Made by a program: the position numbers and the translations under genes. Source: Mesodorylaimus sp. YZB2_4 (taxonomy: Eukaryota; Nematoda; Enoplea; Dorylaimida; Dorylaimidae). Taken from it: DNA of 64,000 bases. The notes below the pieces were generated by a model. That model had not been told where the DNA came from, did no database searches, and worked only from the letters and a program-made list of their open reading frames with translations. Location of the stretch: positions 1 to 64,000 of the forward strand of contig JASANH010000585.1 of NCBI GenBank assembly GCA_030248295.1. Direction: 5' to 3'. Below are positions 11,540 through 25,500 of the stretch, in pieces (position 1 is the stretch's first letter; each line of letters begins with the position of its first letter).

Positions 11540-12206
11540 CGGCCCCCGACGGTGGCGACTCGCCTGAGCTGTTTGATGACTCCTCACTACCTTCATCGGT
11601 CGAGCTTGATTCGGTTGAGATAGATGCTTGTTTAGCGCTGCCGCGGTGTTGGTCCCTCTTTTCTTCGTCATTCGACCTGCGACCGGCACCTCCGCTGCTC
11701 GCAGTAATTGCTGCATTGTTGCTGCATTCGCCGCGGCAAAAGCAGATTGGTACATCGGCGTCGCCACTTTCGGCATTGGCAATTGCGTGTCGAGCACGGA
11801 CGTTTTGTGGTCGAGCTTTTCTTTCCGCACATGCAGAAGGGGTGATGTTGCTCGCGAAACGCCACTTGTCCAATGGATGTCCGATTTTCCGAAACACTCT
11901 TGAATATTTTTTGTCGGATGCAGCCGATTTGCGACATGTTTTGCAGAGCAGGACGGAAAGTCGACCGGCCAGGTGCTCCTCGAAAGCAGAATGAGCAAAA
12001 CCTATTCAGTCTCTCCAGCCTAGGATGTCAGTCTGTGCCAGGATATCCGTATTGTAAAGCCGAAGGAATCGCAACAGCTGACTGATTTTAGTTAATGTCT
12101 TCCGTACGCCAAAGTTGTTGCGATGGCGGGGGATCGAGGAGATGCAGAGCTCCCGTCCGATCGATAACGAATGTTTCGTCTGCCGATCGCCGTCGACTTT
12201 CTTCAT
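11540..12206 (-). pseudogene. Decayed retroelement and cysteine-rich ORF remnants
   Basis: The minus strand between the satellite and the AlaRS gene holds broken coding-like pieces. At 12206-12006 the frame contains NNFGVRKTLTKISQLLRF, resembling the His-Gly-Val-x-Lys-Thr segment of the H2C2 integrase zinc-binding domain of Ty3/gypsy-type retrotransposons. Further downstream, two overlapping frames carry a cysteine-rich run: CSTRNCQCRKWRRRC in one and CFCRGECSNN in another, so a frameshift interrupts it at about 11745. Neither piece is long or intact. The retroelement reading is a weak motif match and the cysteine-rich part is unassigned; I am confident only that this is degraded coding sequence. 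Confidence 0.33.
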
Positions 12207-12624
12207 ATGATTACCATTTCAGTCGCCTTCATCCATTATAAACGTTTTGATGCACAAGTTTTTTTGATCTTCTATTTCGCGACTACTGGCACCTTGATTT
12301 TTAGCAGAGCATAATCAACATATGTTAGAAAGAAAATCTTCGTCTACAGCAAGTCTTTTTTGGACATTTCTTTGTCTGGCAGGGATTTAAAATCTTTACT
12401 GCACAAAAGGTCCCAGGTTTCGTTTGGGTTATCTTTGGATGTCCCTGATCTTGAGATACGCGAGCCACTCGAAACAACAAGCTTTTTTACGGCAGCAAGC
12501 CCGAATAACAAATACGCAGCTCTATTAGAGTCACTTGCATAAAGTGTACATAACCGTCAAGTCAACAGTCATCTAACCCTAAAATTCACTATTATTGCTT
12601 CATCAGCTAAAAGCCTTCCTAAGA
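12207..12624. other. Intergenic, no feature recognised
   Basis: AT-richer sequence 3' of the alanyl-tRNA synthetase gene, presumably including its 3' UTR. The one plus-strand ORF (12360-12542, 60 codons) shows no recognisable feature. Confidence 0.4.
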
Positions 12625-15600
12625 CTACGACTGACTTTGCGAACCAATTAAACTTTTTAAATGCGTTTTCCTAAAATCCAAAATATCATGAAGCAGATGG
12701 GTCTTCGTCTCGAATGGGATCACAGCATCGACCACCTTCGCCCTCAATGCCAGGAGTGTGTCCGCCTTAGCACCACCGTTCTGTACTTTCTCCCAGGCCA
12801 CCGTGATCTCGTCCCTCAAAGCCTTGCCACGCTCCTCGGCCGCCACGGCACTCGGCCCAACAACGAAAGTGACCGTCTTGACGCTGCTACCGCTGCCTTC
12901 CAGCGACACGATTCTAAGCTGCTGGATATCGCTGAGCAGGTGAACGTGCGTGCCACTGCTCAACTCGGCCGATATGAAATTGGACGGCAGCAATTCGTCT
13001 CTGATCGATTCTCGATCGCGTAATGCATTCGTCGATAGAATAGTACTCGGCGGCAGCCCACTGCCCCCAGAACCACCATCGTCTGGGTGCAAGTCCAATA
13101 AGCGGCTGGGTGGCAAGCCGATACTGACCACACGTACGAAGCCAGGGTAATAGACGCCAATGAGCGATCGAATGTACGAGCACTGCTTTGCTTTCTCCAA
13201 AGGCATCTCTTCCACGTAGACGGTGAGGTTGCGGCGAATGACCTCGTTAGCTTCCTTCTCCACACGCAGTATCAGCTCTGGCGTAGGCACTGTGGCGCAC
13301 CAGAACCCTAACTTAGCCGACTCGGCATCGATGGAAAGAGATCGCTGTCTCACTGGACCCAGAACATGTTCTAGCATAGACTTTATCAAGTGAGTGGCCG
13401 TATGATGTTGCGTGCACCTAAAACACATGCAAGGATGTATTCATTAGGCTCCAACCCAAGTATGGGCAAAGAGGTAGGGGGTTAGCCCCCTGCTGGGCCG
13501 GCCAGGACACCGAACCCTTCCTCTCAACCCCCCTTACCTCAGGTCCAGCAAGAAGAAAGAAAAGGAAGGAAGCAAAAGCGATCAAACTGTATCTGGGCTG
13601 GACCAAGACCTGAACTGACTGACCAAGCCCTGGCCTCCAAGCACAGGCCAATTTTCTAGCCAGCCTACAGTATTGCATGTAAACAGTCATACAACTCACT
13701 CACTCGACTCGACCCAAACCTGACCTGGCCTGGCCTGTCCCACACGCGATCTGATCAGGCTTAGGCGATCTGACCTGATCTGATCTCTACCCCGCCCCCA
13801 AGCCCAGCCGATATTGTCCATAAAAAACTCAAAACTCTATCACCTTTGCAGCCTGACACTGATCGAGTTTCGTGAGCTCATCGAACAAGCTGAGCTCAGT
13901 GTCGCCATGGTCAGTGACCCCCAAAACAGCATTTTCCTCTTTATGAATCCAAGCTACCATGACTCACCCGAGCCTCCACTTTCCATCAACGAAGGCTTGT
14001 ATGGCATCACTGCGGGCCAGCCCTCCCATGGACAGGTACCCTCGATGGAATACGTATCCACCACGACCGAAAGTTGTCTTGACATTGAAGACAGCCGATC
14101 CCCATCGCAGCGTGCCTCGATCACCCGCTTGACCACCCGATTGAGCAAAGAAAGGAGTCCGATCAAGGACAACATCGCACTCCTCGTTGGGCGGGGCAGT
14201 GGCCGACAGATTGTTATTATGCACGATGGCCACCACTTTGGACTCGCATGTGGGAATGGTATAGTGGCCAAGGCTGTCCCGCTTGACTTGATACTTGAAA
14301 CTGTCGTCTGTCATGGCGATCCGATGGGCCTGAAAGGATTATCCTAAAGTTTGTGAGCCAACAGCTCAGGTAGATCTCTCATTTTCTGTGGTAACCCTTC
14401 CTCGAGCACCTCCTTCGACCAGTCTCATGCTTATTAACTGACATATCCTTCAGCTCACCTGAAGATCGCTGACCGTCTTTGCGATATCGGCTTCGGCACC
14501 AGCAGCCATCGTCCCAGTCGGGGCCCTGGCGGCCGCCATCGCTTTCTTCAGTTGCTTGTCGAGTTCGAGTTCGAATTCTTTTTCGTTCACTTTTAAACCG
14601 CGCTTCTGAGCAATGGCTACGAAGACAGCATAGGGCAAATCGTACGCACGATAAAAGGAGACTAAATCGGCCGTCGACAGATTTCCACCGTTATCCTTGA
14701 TCAGTAAGCCCAGTCGTACTTTAGCTTTGGTCATGGCCGCGTAGAATCTGGCTTCTTCCTGCGCCACCACCTCCTTCACGTACTTCACACCATCGTACAA
14801 TTCCGGATAGGCGCCACCCAAAATAGAGGCTACCGTCGTGCACAGATCGTGCAAGGCCAACTTCGGACGCGCGCTTTGAGCTTTCCCTTTGTCCGCAGTC
14901 AGACCAGGAGCCAACAAGGACGCTTGATAAGCCGCACTGCGAATGACGCGACGAAGAATATTGCCCGCCTTGTCCGAGTCGTTCGGCGTGATGCCATCAG
15001 CAATCGATACGGTGAACATGCGAGCGTGATCGGCGATGATCCTATACGCAGTATCGATGCCCAACATGTCCGCCTCTCCAAATCGTCCTTCGTAAGGCGG
15101 CGCCCCGCTCAAAATCTCAATTTTTGTCAACAATGGTTGGAAGAGGTCGGTGTCGTAGGTGGTGGCCACGCGTTGGAGGACGCAGCACAATCGTTCCAGC
15201 CCCATACCCGTATCGATGTGCATGGCCGGCAACGGAGTCAGCTCTCCCTCTGACAGCTTATTATATTGCATGAACACGATGTTCCATAATTCCACGTTCT
15301 CGTCAGCCCGCGGCGGATCAGTAGCGCTGTACAGGATCTCCGTGCAAGGGCCGCACGGTCCACCCGATGGACTCATTTCCCAGAAATTATCTTCGATACC
15401 GCGACCAAGAATATGATCAGCCTCAACTCCCATTTCTCGCCACAGTTCTTTGCATTCGGTGTCCGGAAGTAAGCCCAACGGCTCGTACCCTTCGAAGTAA
15501 GTTACGAACAAGCGCTCTCTCGGAAGACGATAGACATCGGTCAGCAATCTCAGCGCTTGTTGGCACACTTCCTTCTTCGGCAAATGCCCGTTGAACGACC

Positions 15601-16022
15601 AACTGCCCAACATCTCTGAAACAGAATATTCCACCAACCGCAACCATGAGCACGCACTGACACGCCTTACCGAAAAAGGTATGGTGATATCCATCCTTGC
15701 CCACTTGCTCCAAATCCTTCTCCTCGGCCCCCGCTCGCACGCACTTTTGATTGTTGACCGCCAGTCGAAGTCGAGCTCGTTTGGCCGACGGATTGAGCGT
15801 GCCCAAGAAAATCGGTTTGAACTGATTCATGCCCGCATTCACGTACAAAAGCGAATGGTCGTCGTAGGGAACGATCGACGACGACTGAACCAGTGTGTAG
15901 CCCAACGAGGAAAAATAGTCCAGGAACGTGTGACGGACACGATTCGATGGCCATTCCAATTTGGTTGCCGTCGAAAAATAACGAAAATTAAGGCGCCACG
16001 AACTCAGTCGAAGTAGTCCCAT
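12625..16022 (-). CDS. Alanyl-tRNA synthetase, mitochondrial type
   Basis: Four exons on the minus strand join in frame: 16022-15671, 15615-14459, 14329-13968 and 13417-12625. The product, about 888 residues, charges tRNA-Ala. The start MGLLRLSSWRLNF gives an Arg/Ser-rich presequence, so mitochondrial import is likely; an upstream in-frame ATG at 16055 is possible. The class II catalytic part includes HHTFFEMLGSWSF (split by intron 1), DTGMGLERLCCVLQR and FQYN-like segments; the editing domain has TPFFAQSGGQAGD and HTATHLI. The usual second zinc motif CGGTH reads SSGTH here. The protein stops soon after the editing domain, with no room for the C-Ala domain. Intron 3 is unusually long (550 bases) and CT/GA-rich; the other two are 55 and 129 bases. 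UBR4 ends 485 bases upstream on the same strand. Confidence 0.9.
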
Positions 16023-16506
16023 CTCCTTACAGTCCCCGGCTCGATCTAAAAACAAATCGCCTTTGAATTCAACGATTCGATTTCTGCTTAAATCGATTGC
16101 ACTAAATCGAATCCCTTCCCCGCTATATGCGATCCAAACTGGCCTATCTTCACGTAGCTCCGCGGGGTCAGCCTACGCTGTAAAGCATGACGCTACAAAA
16201 GCATAAATTACAGCGAAATGCAGAGCTCAACCTGTCGTAGCGCTCAACCGCTTATCGCTACAATATTTTTCTCGCTATAAATGACTTGACGCTATGGTGT
16301 CTATGCTGGACTGATCGCTTTGCAGTCACCGAAAGCGCTAATTTACTTGACCAATCAAAACACTGCGACATAAATCACCATGACAAAGAAAAAAGAAAAA
16401 GAAAGAAATATGTGATGCGAAGTAGATCGCATTTGTCTTTTCACTAGTACTTAGGAACCTCAGCTTAGATAACTTGAACTAACTTATGCCTCAAATCGAT
16501 TTACAT
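16023..16506. other. Intergenic between UBR4 3' end and AlaRS 5' end
   Basis: About 480 bases holding the AlaRS promoter and the UBR4 3' UTR. I see no clear TATA box or other gene. Both neighbours are on the minus strand, but the gap is too wide to argue for an operon. Confidence 0.4.
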
Positions 16507-19500
16507 TCAAGCCACTGAAGCCAACGTTGACGTCAAAAATTCATCCGGATTCGTAATTTCTGACAGGAATCCTAAAATAGCAGTCAGTTGAGACTGGTCA
16601 CCTGGGGAAGACCCACGTCACTTACCGCACACTTCCAACATCTCCCCGAACGTCTCGCATGGCAACAAATCTTCTTCGAAATGTTTTAACAGCTTGGCCG
16701 TCGTTTCCGTCAGTTTGGCATCGTTGTGACGAATGTAATTTTGCAGCGCTGCAGGCCACTCGGGAGCGTTGTCACACTTGATATCCTAAACATAACATCA
16801 TACAAACCTGATCCGATTGAGATACAACGGGCACTCACCGAGAACAAATACTTATAAAACCCATTCACCAATCCCAGAAATAGCACATACGGCTTATAGA
16901 CTATGTAATCTTTCACAGTCACGTCCGGCAACCTGAAACTTCTGACGATTGTCAACGAATGTCTTTTAGTTCCAAAACTTCACTTACGTTTTTGAAGCTC
17001 CATTACGAGCGACTTGACGCGCTTGCGCCGTAACGATCAAACGTTTCAACAGGTCCACCCGACGACGTTCCCACTCCGCTGGCGGACTCAACAAGAACGT
17101 CAGTAAACTGTAGTACAAATGCCCGTCGCTCTAAATAAACTCGCCATTATACATCTCTCAGACTTGCACGTCCATAATCATTTACCTCAAATGCAAAGCC
17201 GACCCAATCCGAAGGACGCTGAGCGAGGTAGGTCTGCAGCGCTTTCGCTTGAGTTTGCGTTTGGTTCGCCGAAATCATGACATATAACGAAAGCTGAGCT
17301 AAATATGGGATCAGATGAATATTGGACGAGCGACCTCCACCACCGCTTTCATCGGCGAAAGATTTCCCGTGAGCAAAACGATTCAAAAGTAACTTCAAAT
17401 CGTGAACAGCCGACGTGAATCCCATATCAGCCACTCCAGTGTGCTCCTGAACGTATTGATTGTGCCTGAAACACAGCACGATTCAAGCATCCCCATACGA
17501 TATGGACCATATTTCCTTACCTCGACAAATAGCTAGCATATTCAGACTCGGACACATTTGGACCCCACAGCGGCAGCAGACCATTGCAGCGGGTATTTGC
17601 GTTATGCAACATTGCACTCTCCCATTCGTCTCGTCCCCTTGCGCTCCTGAAAAGTTTCAGTTCCATGTCTATCCTCGTGACCAGAACTCGCCGACGCACC
17701 TGACAGCGCTTTGGTGACATTCCACGTGAATAACATTGAAGTGCGTAACAGTGGAATAGGCGGGCGTCTTTCGAGCTTTCGCCTCGTAATCATCCGAATT
17801 CACTCGCTTCGAATATGTGTAAATTCCCAACACCTGAAAATGCTGTATCTAAAGCCGCTGCATAGCACGAGACAGCTTTCGCTCACTTTCTGCGGCGCGG
17901 CGGCATAGCCTTCTTGACAAATCGAGCAAATAAGACCCGTTTCTTCCCTCAGATCCGCGTCTTTCAATACCCCGCTTTCCACACGCACCAATCCTTTGTC
18001 CCCAATCTACAAAAAGGGTATCAGCAACTGCGCCACACTGCAAGTAACAGAAGCCTACCTTCATGCCCATTTCACCCAATTGTTTCTGCCGCATGGCCAT
18101 AGCCATTTGCTTCTTCTTCGCTCGAGTTTCTTCTCGCACTTCAATAATCTGAAAAGTAAATCCACATACTGGCATTATTTCACATCCCAACCCTCAGAAT
18201 TCAGACACCTCACCCTCTTTGCAACAGAAGGATTTTCTCGTAAAGCTTCCATGACAGCCTCGGCCAACGTACCCAAATGTTCTTCGCTCGACACTTGTTC
18301 CAACCGATGAATAATCGGTATGCAGTCTTTGGCTATCGCCATCTACAAATCGCGTGCCACATGATTCAGAGCCTATACAGTACTGACATCAAGGCAGACT
18401 TACTTGCGATGGTTCATGTCCTCGCGCAAGCCCAGCTAAAAGGCGCAAAACGTATTTCAAAGATGGACGCGACAAAAATTCTTTCCAGTCGGGCGAGTCG
18501 ATGCTAAAATTCAATCAATAAGAACATTTCCACTGATCGGTCTTACATTAGCGACTTACGTCGATCCAACTTTGAACAACGGTGGACAATAATCCGTCAA
18601 GTGCTTCATAGCGGCATCTAAGAAACCAGCCTTGATAAAGCGCTGTTTCAACTCGTTACCATATTTTGATTGCTAAAATATGACAGTGGTCACAAACCGA
18701 GCAGACACCAAGTCAGGCAGCCATAACTTACCACAATGCCTTTGGCCAAAGTGCAGAACGAATCCAAAGCTGACGAAGATTTCGGAGTCGGATCAGCGTC
18801 ATAACTGAAGCAGAAACGAAGCTGTTAGAAGTGTGGATTACAGAAGAAAATCTTCAGTATACATACGTATCGAAATTGATATACGGGCCAAAACAATCGA
18901 TTAGAACCTTCGTCCGGGCGTCCGAACCCAAACTCAAATTGGGCAAAGTACGCAACAAAGCTTCCTTGATTGGGCCAATAAAAACAGCTTGATCGTCCAC
19001 AACCAAGTTCAACAAGTACTCGAAATCCTTGTTTGTATCCGCCGGTCCAAACAACGCCTAAAAGATTACGTGCGGTTTAAGTGCACCAAAACGCTTAGGT
19101 CAAATCTTACAGCAAACTGCGATTCCGATAAATCATTGGCTTCTGTGATGACTCGATCCAAAATCAGGAATATCTTTTCAGCGAATGGAAGTAAAGCTGC
19201 ATCCTTCATTGACAAAATCTAAACAGCAACTGACCTTCAGCAAGTGACGCATAAAACAAGAGCTTCCACTTACCAGCTTCAGACACGCCATGAGCTTTGA
19301 AATAGCGTTCAGACTGGGCTCGATCAATTTCACTCGATTCCGTTTCACTTTGACGCAATGCTCGAACAAATTGAGTAACACCGACAACAGTGGACTCGCG
19401 AGTGATACGTTCTTCACCGAAGTTAGCCTAAACAGACAAGAAGGATCTTGACAGAAAGGCAACTTCGTCACACGCATCTTACTTGTTCAACATGACCTCG

Positions 19501-22500
19501 ATTCCACCGCATTCACTCATTACACCAGACAGTCGGAATACTTCTTCCTCGTTTATTTTTTCACCTAAAAAACCAAGATTATTAGAATGCCACTCAAGCT
19601 CCGTTGAACCGACTACCACGGCACATACCAGTCTTCGGAGCCAACGTCTCGATAAATTCCTCTGAAAATAGATTAATTCAAAATCAACAAGTTTCGAGAT
19701 GGCAAAAACCAAAGTACATTACCTGTCGCATCCCCAAGCAGACCACGCATACGATAGACAACCAACATAGCCTCTCCATTGTGCTGAGCTTGCCACACCT
19801 TCTTGTATACTTCCACCACTTGTAAATCCAACGATATAATTTTTCCACCCACCAAAAGCTAAAATGAGCCTTTTGCATCAGCCTCTGAAACTAAAACTAA
19901 ACTAATCTACTTACTTCCATTCCAGTGTCATCTTCCAACAAAGAGAACAATTCGCAATCTCGACAGATCTTGTTCTTGATATCTCGCATCAAAGGTCCCA
20001 TTCCAGGATCGTTAGAATGATACGGATTTCCGGCCATTCGTCCTTGCAAGAAGTCCTCTTGCGCAGGATCCTTTTCGATGTTGATTAAAAACTCTCCGAC
20101 CTCTTTCTCTTCCTGAAAACAAAGGCCACATACCATACATAACTTTTCCATACAAAAATACAACCTCCTACCGGATAAATAATCGAACACAAACGTTCGA
20201 AAATGAAAACCGGAGTCCGCACGTCATCTGGTGGGCATTTCTTCACAGTCTCGACGCAGATCGTCATGAATTCTTTCGTCTCACTTTCGGTTCCTGCAAT
20301 ACAGCACGCATAGGAAGCCAGGTTTGAGCATTACCAAACAAAACATACCCGTCGTCAGAAGCTCCAATAGCTCCAGCAGCTTCGCCTGGGCATCATCGAT
20401 CAATTTAGTACGCTGCACAACAATCGATCGGACGGCCAAGTAGCTGTGCAGGACAGGACTCAGCAATTGGCTTTTAAATCGTTTCCGAACCTTCTCAATT
20501 TCAACAATCGATATCAAGATATCTGAAAATAGAAGCTTACGTCAAATTGCTGATTTAAACGACACAATCACAATGCTCTACCTGACAATACTTTGATCGT
20601 ATAGCCTTGAGCAATATCAGTCGCCAACGTCGTGCTTTCCAAAGCGCTCAACGTTTCCATCTCCTGCAACGAATTATTTTCAGCCCGAATACGATAATCA
20701 CGTCTTGTCTTCCTACCTTCAGAAGTAAAGCGGAAATCCGAGGCAAAACACCTTGAAGAGCGACGTAAACTTTCCACTGTTCCTCCTCGATCAAGGTCTG
20801 ATACAAGGACACAAACTCGTGAGCTCGATCGCCCAGTTCACTTATTTGCTTCAGATGTCTGCAATAAACCAAACCGTCTCACGTCAGTAAAAACTCCTAC
20901 ATTCTTCTATCCCGTACCTGGTCAGTAAATTCAAAACCACCGCTTTGCGCATTGGCGCTGTCGCACATATCTGCTTGAAAATAGCCGCCGCAGTTGTTCG
21001 TAATTGTATGGAGTTGGGACAGAATAAAGCCCGTTCTAGCCACGACTCTTCCTCCATAATGGCTACAAATAAGATGTAAGATCAAGCAACCCATTTGACA
21101 ATGCTTCAGACTTACCACTTTCCGTAGGAATAGTTTGCTTCTTCGGTGGGGCTGAAACAACAAAACGATTGATCAAATCCATCAAACAGCAAAACTCGCA
21201 CGACCACTCATACCTGGTTTCAAATGCGTCAGCCATTCACTATACGATTCACATAAGGGCAATGGCGAATCCTTGTTCGGATTTCCCAACCACTCCATGA
21301 TCGAAACGCGCAAAGTGTTCGCATTAACAGCCGGTTCGACTGAAGCTGCGTCGGCCACGGATTTACCCTATAACGAGCTCATCAATAGTAGCATCAGTAG
21401 CTAGCTAACAGTAAAATAAAGTTCTCCAACCTTTAGTTTTTCAGAAATAAACGGCGGAGGATAAATGATCGATTGCAGCATTTGCAACAACGGCATTGTA
21501 ATCGCTTCAATCACCGCACTGCTCGATGATATTGTGCTTTTCACAAATAAATCGAGAGCTAAAATCGAGACAAGATATATCCATAAAATAAACAGTCAAA
21601 AAATACACTTACCACAACGCAAACGTCTCTCCCAACAGTTGTCCATCAATTGCAATGATGCAGCCAACAAATGAAGCTCCACCTGCACCAAGCTCGTCTG
21701 GAAAGTGAAAAACGAGGTCCATATACCCTCCGAAAATGCCGCACATACTCACCACAACTGCAGTCGACCAATTGGGCTCATCCAAGGCACGCGTAACTTT
21801 GTCTGTAATGTGATTGCAAACCATGTCCGTTGCTTCCGCTTGACCATTGATAATGCTGCACACGAGTTCTCTAGCAGCTTGACGTGCACGCGCACTGTTT
21901 TGTTTCACGGCAACATCGATCAGCTCCTTCATCAGTTCCTAAAATTGCATAATAAATGTCATTTATTGTTATGTGACAAGCTATTCTCAAAGCGCACCTT
22001 CTGCGAAGTGATAAGCTGCGTCGTAGCAGCGGACGAAGACGTCATTCCTCGAATCAACATAATACACTGCTGGGCTGATGCAGCCGCGCAACCGAAGCAC
22101 TTCGGACTGGACTGCAGTAAGCGCAGTTTCTCAGTTCCTGGCGGCAATCCCAAACTTTCTCGGACACGACGGTCGTATTCAACCAGCTCCGCTCGATTAG
22201 CGATGATTTTCTTAAAACGGAACCACTTATTAGAAACTTCACAGAGAAAATTGTCAATTCTTTTTCTTACCTGCACTACTTTAGACAGTTCGTCGAAAGC
22301 AGTTCGACAATCTCGATTATACTTGATGGCTACTTGCTGAATATTCTTCGTAACAAATGTCATGGCGCCTGTGGATGCTAGCTGGCCGGTGACATTCGCA
22401 GGAGCTACAGTCAGCGGACTCGTGGTCGACGGATCATCACCCTAAACATTCAAAAATAATCACACGCCCTAAGAACAAGCACACTCATACTTACGCTCAA

Positions 22501-25500
22501 ATCCTGCCCGCTAATACGAGCCAAGGCGCCTTCAATTTGCTGTCGATTCACTTGCAGTTGCCGATATATCTGATCCGCCTTCTCCAACAACGAATTTATC
22601 AAACTGCAAACCTGCAAGAAGACAAAATACAAAACCACATGCCTCTTCGATCGTACACCACCATACCCTCTTTCGGTCCTCTTCGTTTTCTATCGGCTCC
22701 ACACCGGCCACAGGACGAGCAGTGACCGTATAGTCGAACTTGCCGTACTTGGAATAGCCGCAAGCATTGCACAAGAATGGATCTCGTTCATCGTAATTGA
22801 TGGCACGACACTTGTGGCATTGATAAACATTCTCGCCACAATTGTTGCACACGCCAGGATGCGCTGGTACTGAAGCTGAACATCGAGGGCAATGCATCAT
22901 TTCGCTGGCCGTCAATGGCGTATCGTAGAAATCGGTGTACTCCATAACGAGATTGCAAGCAACAATAGGAACCGCGAATTCCATCTTCAATTCTTGCTGA
23001 TTCTGGGCCAAATTAAAGCGTTTCGCCAATGTCCATAAATCTGGCCTGAAATCAATACATCGCTTCGCAGTCAATACACCGAATCGATCACAACACACCA
23101 ACACACTAGCTTACCTGTTCTTTAGTTCTACGGCCGATTGAACCGATTTATTGCTGTAATACAAACTCAGCCGCTTCACCATTTTTGTTCGTCGTATTTC
23201 CGATATTTTCAATGTAATCTTCGATATCTCATGACTTCCAACGAGTTTCAAAATTTGGCTGCTCGTCGTAAACCTAGCGTCCATTTTAATCGACGACAAC
23301 TTCAGATTCTAAAACCACACCTCTCATCCCGAGTTAATGACAGTACGTACCCTACTCGCACATACCGTCATCTGGATCTCCGGATTGTTGCATACTAAAC
23401 ACGGATTACTTTCCAAGTAATAGCCATCAAATTCCAACAGCGACGCTAATGCGCTAAAACCAATCCACAAAGTTTCTCCTCAGACTCACGCAAGATCAGT
23501 TATCCATACTTGTAAACATTCGCATTCGTATGTTGCGACAGCATTTGATTCTGAGTCTTCAGTAATGCCAAAACATTCGCGGCATATGCGGCGATCTAGA
23601 AAATTTACTTCAACAATAATTCTCTAAATCTTGAACAAACACATACCCTCTGCGGTGTGGCCAAGGTCAACGTGAAATATCCGAGCAAGTCGACAAACTG
23701 AACCGCCTTGCGACCATGATGAGGAACGTCAGGCCACAAATCACGCCACAGTACGTCCAACAATCGCTGTTGCGAACTCAGATCCGTGCATCTGAAAAAT
23801 ACAGCATGTCAAGAAACAACCACAATTTGAAGAATGCACGACGACTTACCCGAACAACGCTCTCACAAACGCATGCATTTGCCACCGCAGGTCCGTTGTG
23901 TTGCATTCGAACAAATATCGCCTCAAGCTAGTCACGAACAGTGTCAGACGCTTTTCATTCAACAGCAGTTCCGACAGCATGGTAGCGTGTTTGTTGGAAA
24001 ATGAGGATCCTTCGGCCTCTTCTGAAACAGCTATCTTAATACTACATTCTAAAGAGGGCCTATAAAATTGATCGGCTTACCTCGTCGACCTTCCAGTTTC
24101 TTTTTCGATTCCTTTCCTTCGGGCAGACATACAGCCGCGTTCAAAAGGATCAAAATCGTTGAGGCCACATTGTCATCGACCATTACCGACAGTTGCAGTA
24201 AGTAGGAGAACATTTCTAAAACACAAATCATGTCTGATGGCTCTAGAAAGGCCTAGTGAATTTACCTGGATTGGCTACGCAAAATTTTTGCCAATTCCCT
24301 GGTCGATTCAACGCGATTTCGCAACATGATTTCAAGTGATCCATCTGAAACCAAGAACATGCACTAACTTACAGGTAAATACAAGCGACCGTACGGGATA
24401 TTCCAACAACCAGTCTAACAATCCCAAACTTACAACAACATTCAAGGTTCCGTAATCCAACGTCACGTGCCGCCCATGAGTCGATTCGGCTGGCGAAAAC
24501 AACACTTGGACTGCCTTCAAATCGAATTCCAAAGAATGCAAATCCCTCATTTGACGATATTTGTCTTTCGAACCACAAATGAACATGAACAGCTGAAACA
24601 CACGAACAGATGAAACTGATCGTGAGTTGTAGAAGAGAACCTCAAATGAAACCTTCCTTACTTTGCGGATATGCTTTTTCACAAAACTCGATTGCTCGCT
24701 TCGCAGGAACTAAAGACCAAAACCCCAATTGATTCCAGATTTAGTCCCGACAAACATTTTTCATACCTCGCATAAAACAGAATTCCAAGCCGGTTCAAAC
24801 TGAAGCTGAGGAATAGAACCTCGGCACATCTCCGCTACTTTTTTCACCTAAAACTGTCCCGCCCTATTGGGTACCCAGTGTGACCAAGACACCATTCACT
24901 CCATACCTGATAGGGAAGACGCATCGCCATTTCAGTCACCAGCTGCGTGTACGACTCAAACACATCACGCGAATGTTCTTTGACATAAGGGCGCAAGAAA
25001 AATGGGGCCAAATCCGGTGGACTGCTTTCCGGTCTCAATTCCAACACCTTCGAAGATGTCGACGACTGAAATTCAATGTCGAGATTACAAAGAAGCCCTT
25101 CAGATGGCATCAGAATCCACTTTTTTCTGAACTTACATTATCTGCCAACTGATCTTGCTGAAGCAGTTTCTTTAGAATAGCCAGACAATAATCCAACACG
25201 CCTCGTTTGACCAGTGCACCAGCCGTGTAGGAACAAATGAATATGTCCACCTTAATCAAGCAGCCACCTAAATACATTCTTCAGTCGAAAATCAATAAAA
25301 CTGCATTACCTCAGACATCTGCTGTTTGTTTCTGCTCTTCGAGCGCGACAATAGAACGGTAATAAAACGCAATTTGAGCAGCGTTACTTCTGAATGAGGA
25401 CTGCGTTCGCAGAACGCCGCCGCTGCCTAAAAATTCAATGCAAATGAAGAGCCGCAACAAAAAATTTCTTTACTACCTAACATACCTCTGGGCTCAAATC

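Noticed and set aside
11515-11994. 159-codon plus-strand ORF at the satellite border
   Set aside because: Begins in satellite sequence and is antisense to the more protein-like cysteine-rich remnants.
2181-11998. Many long ORFs (up to 967 codons) on both strands over the satellite
   Set aside because: They follow from a 63-bp period without stops, appear in several frames on both strands at once, have no signal peptide or domain, and break at every unit-length slip.
16023-16506. UBR4 and AlaRS as an operon
   Set aside because: Same strand, but the gap of about 480 bases and lack of any trans-splice evidence make ordinary separate genes more likely.
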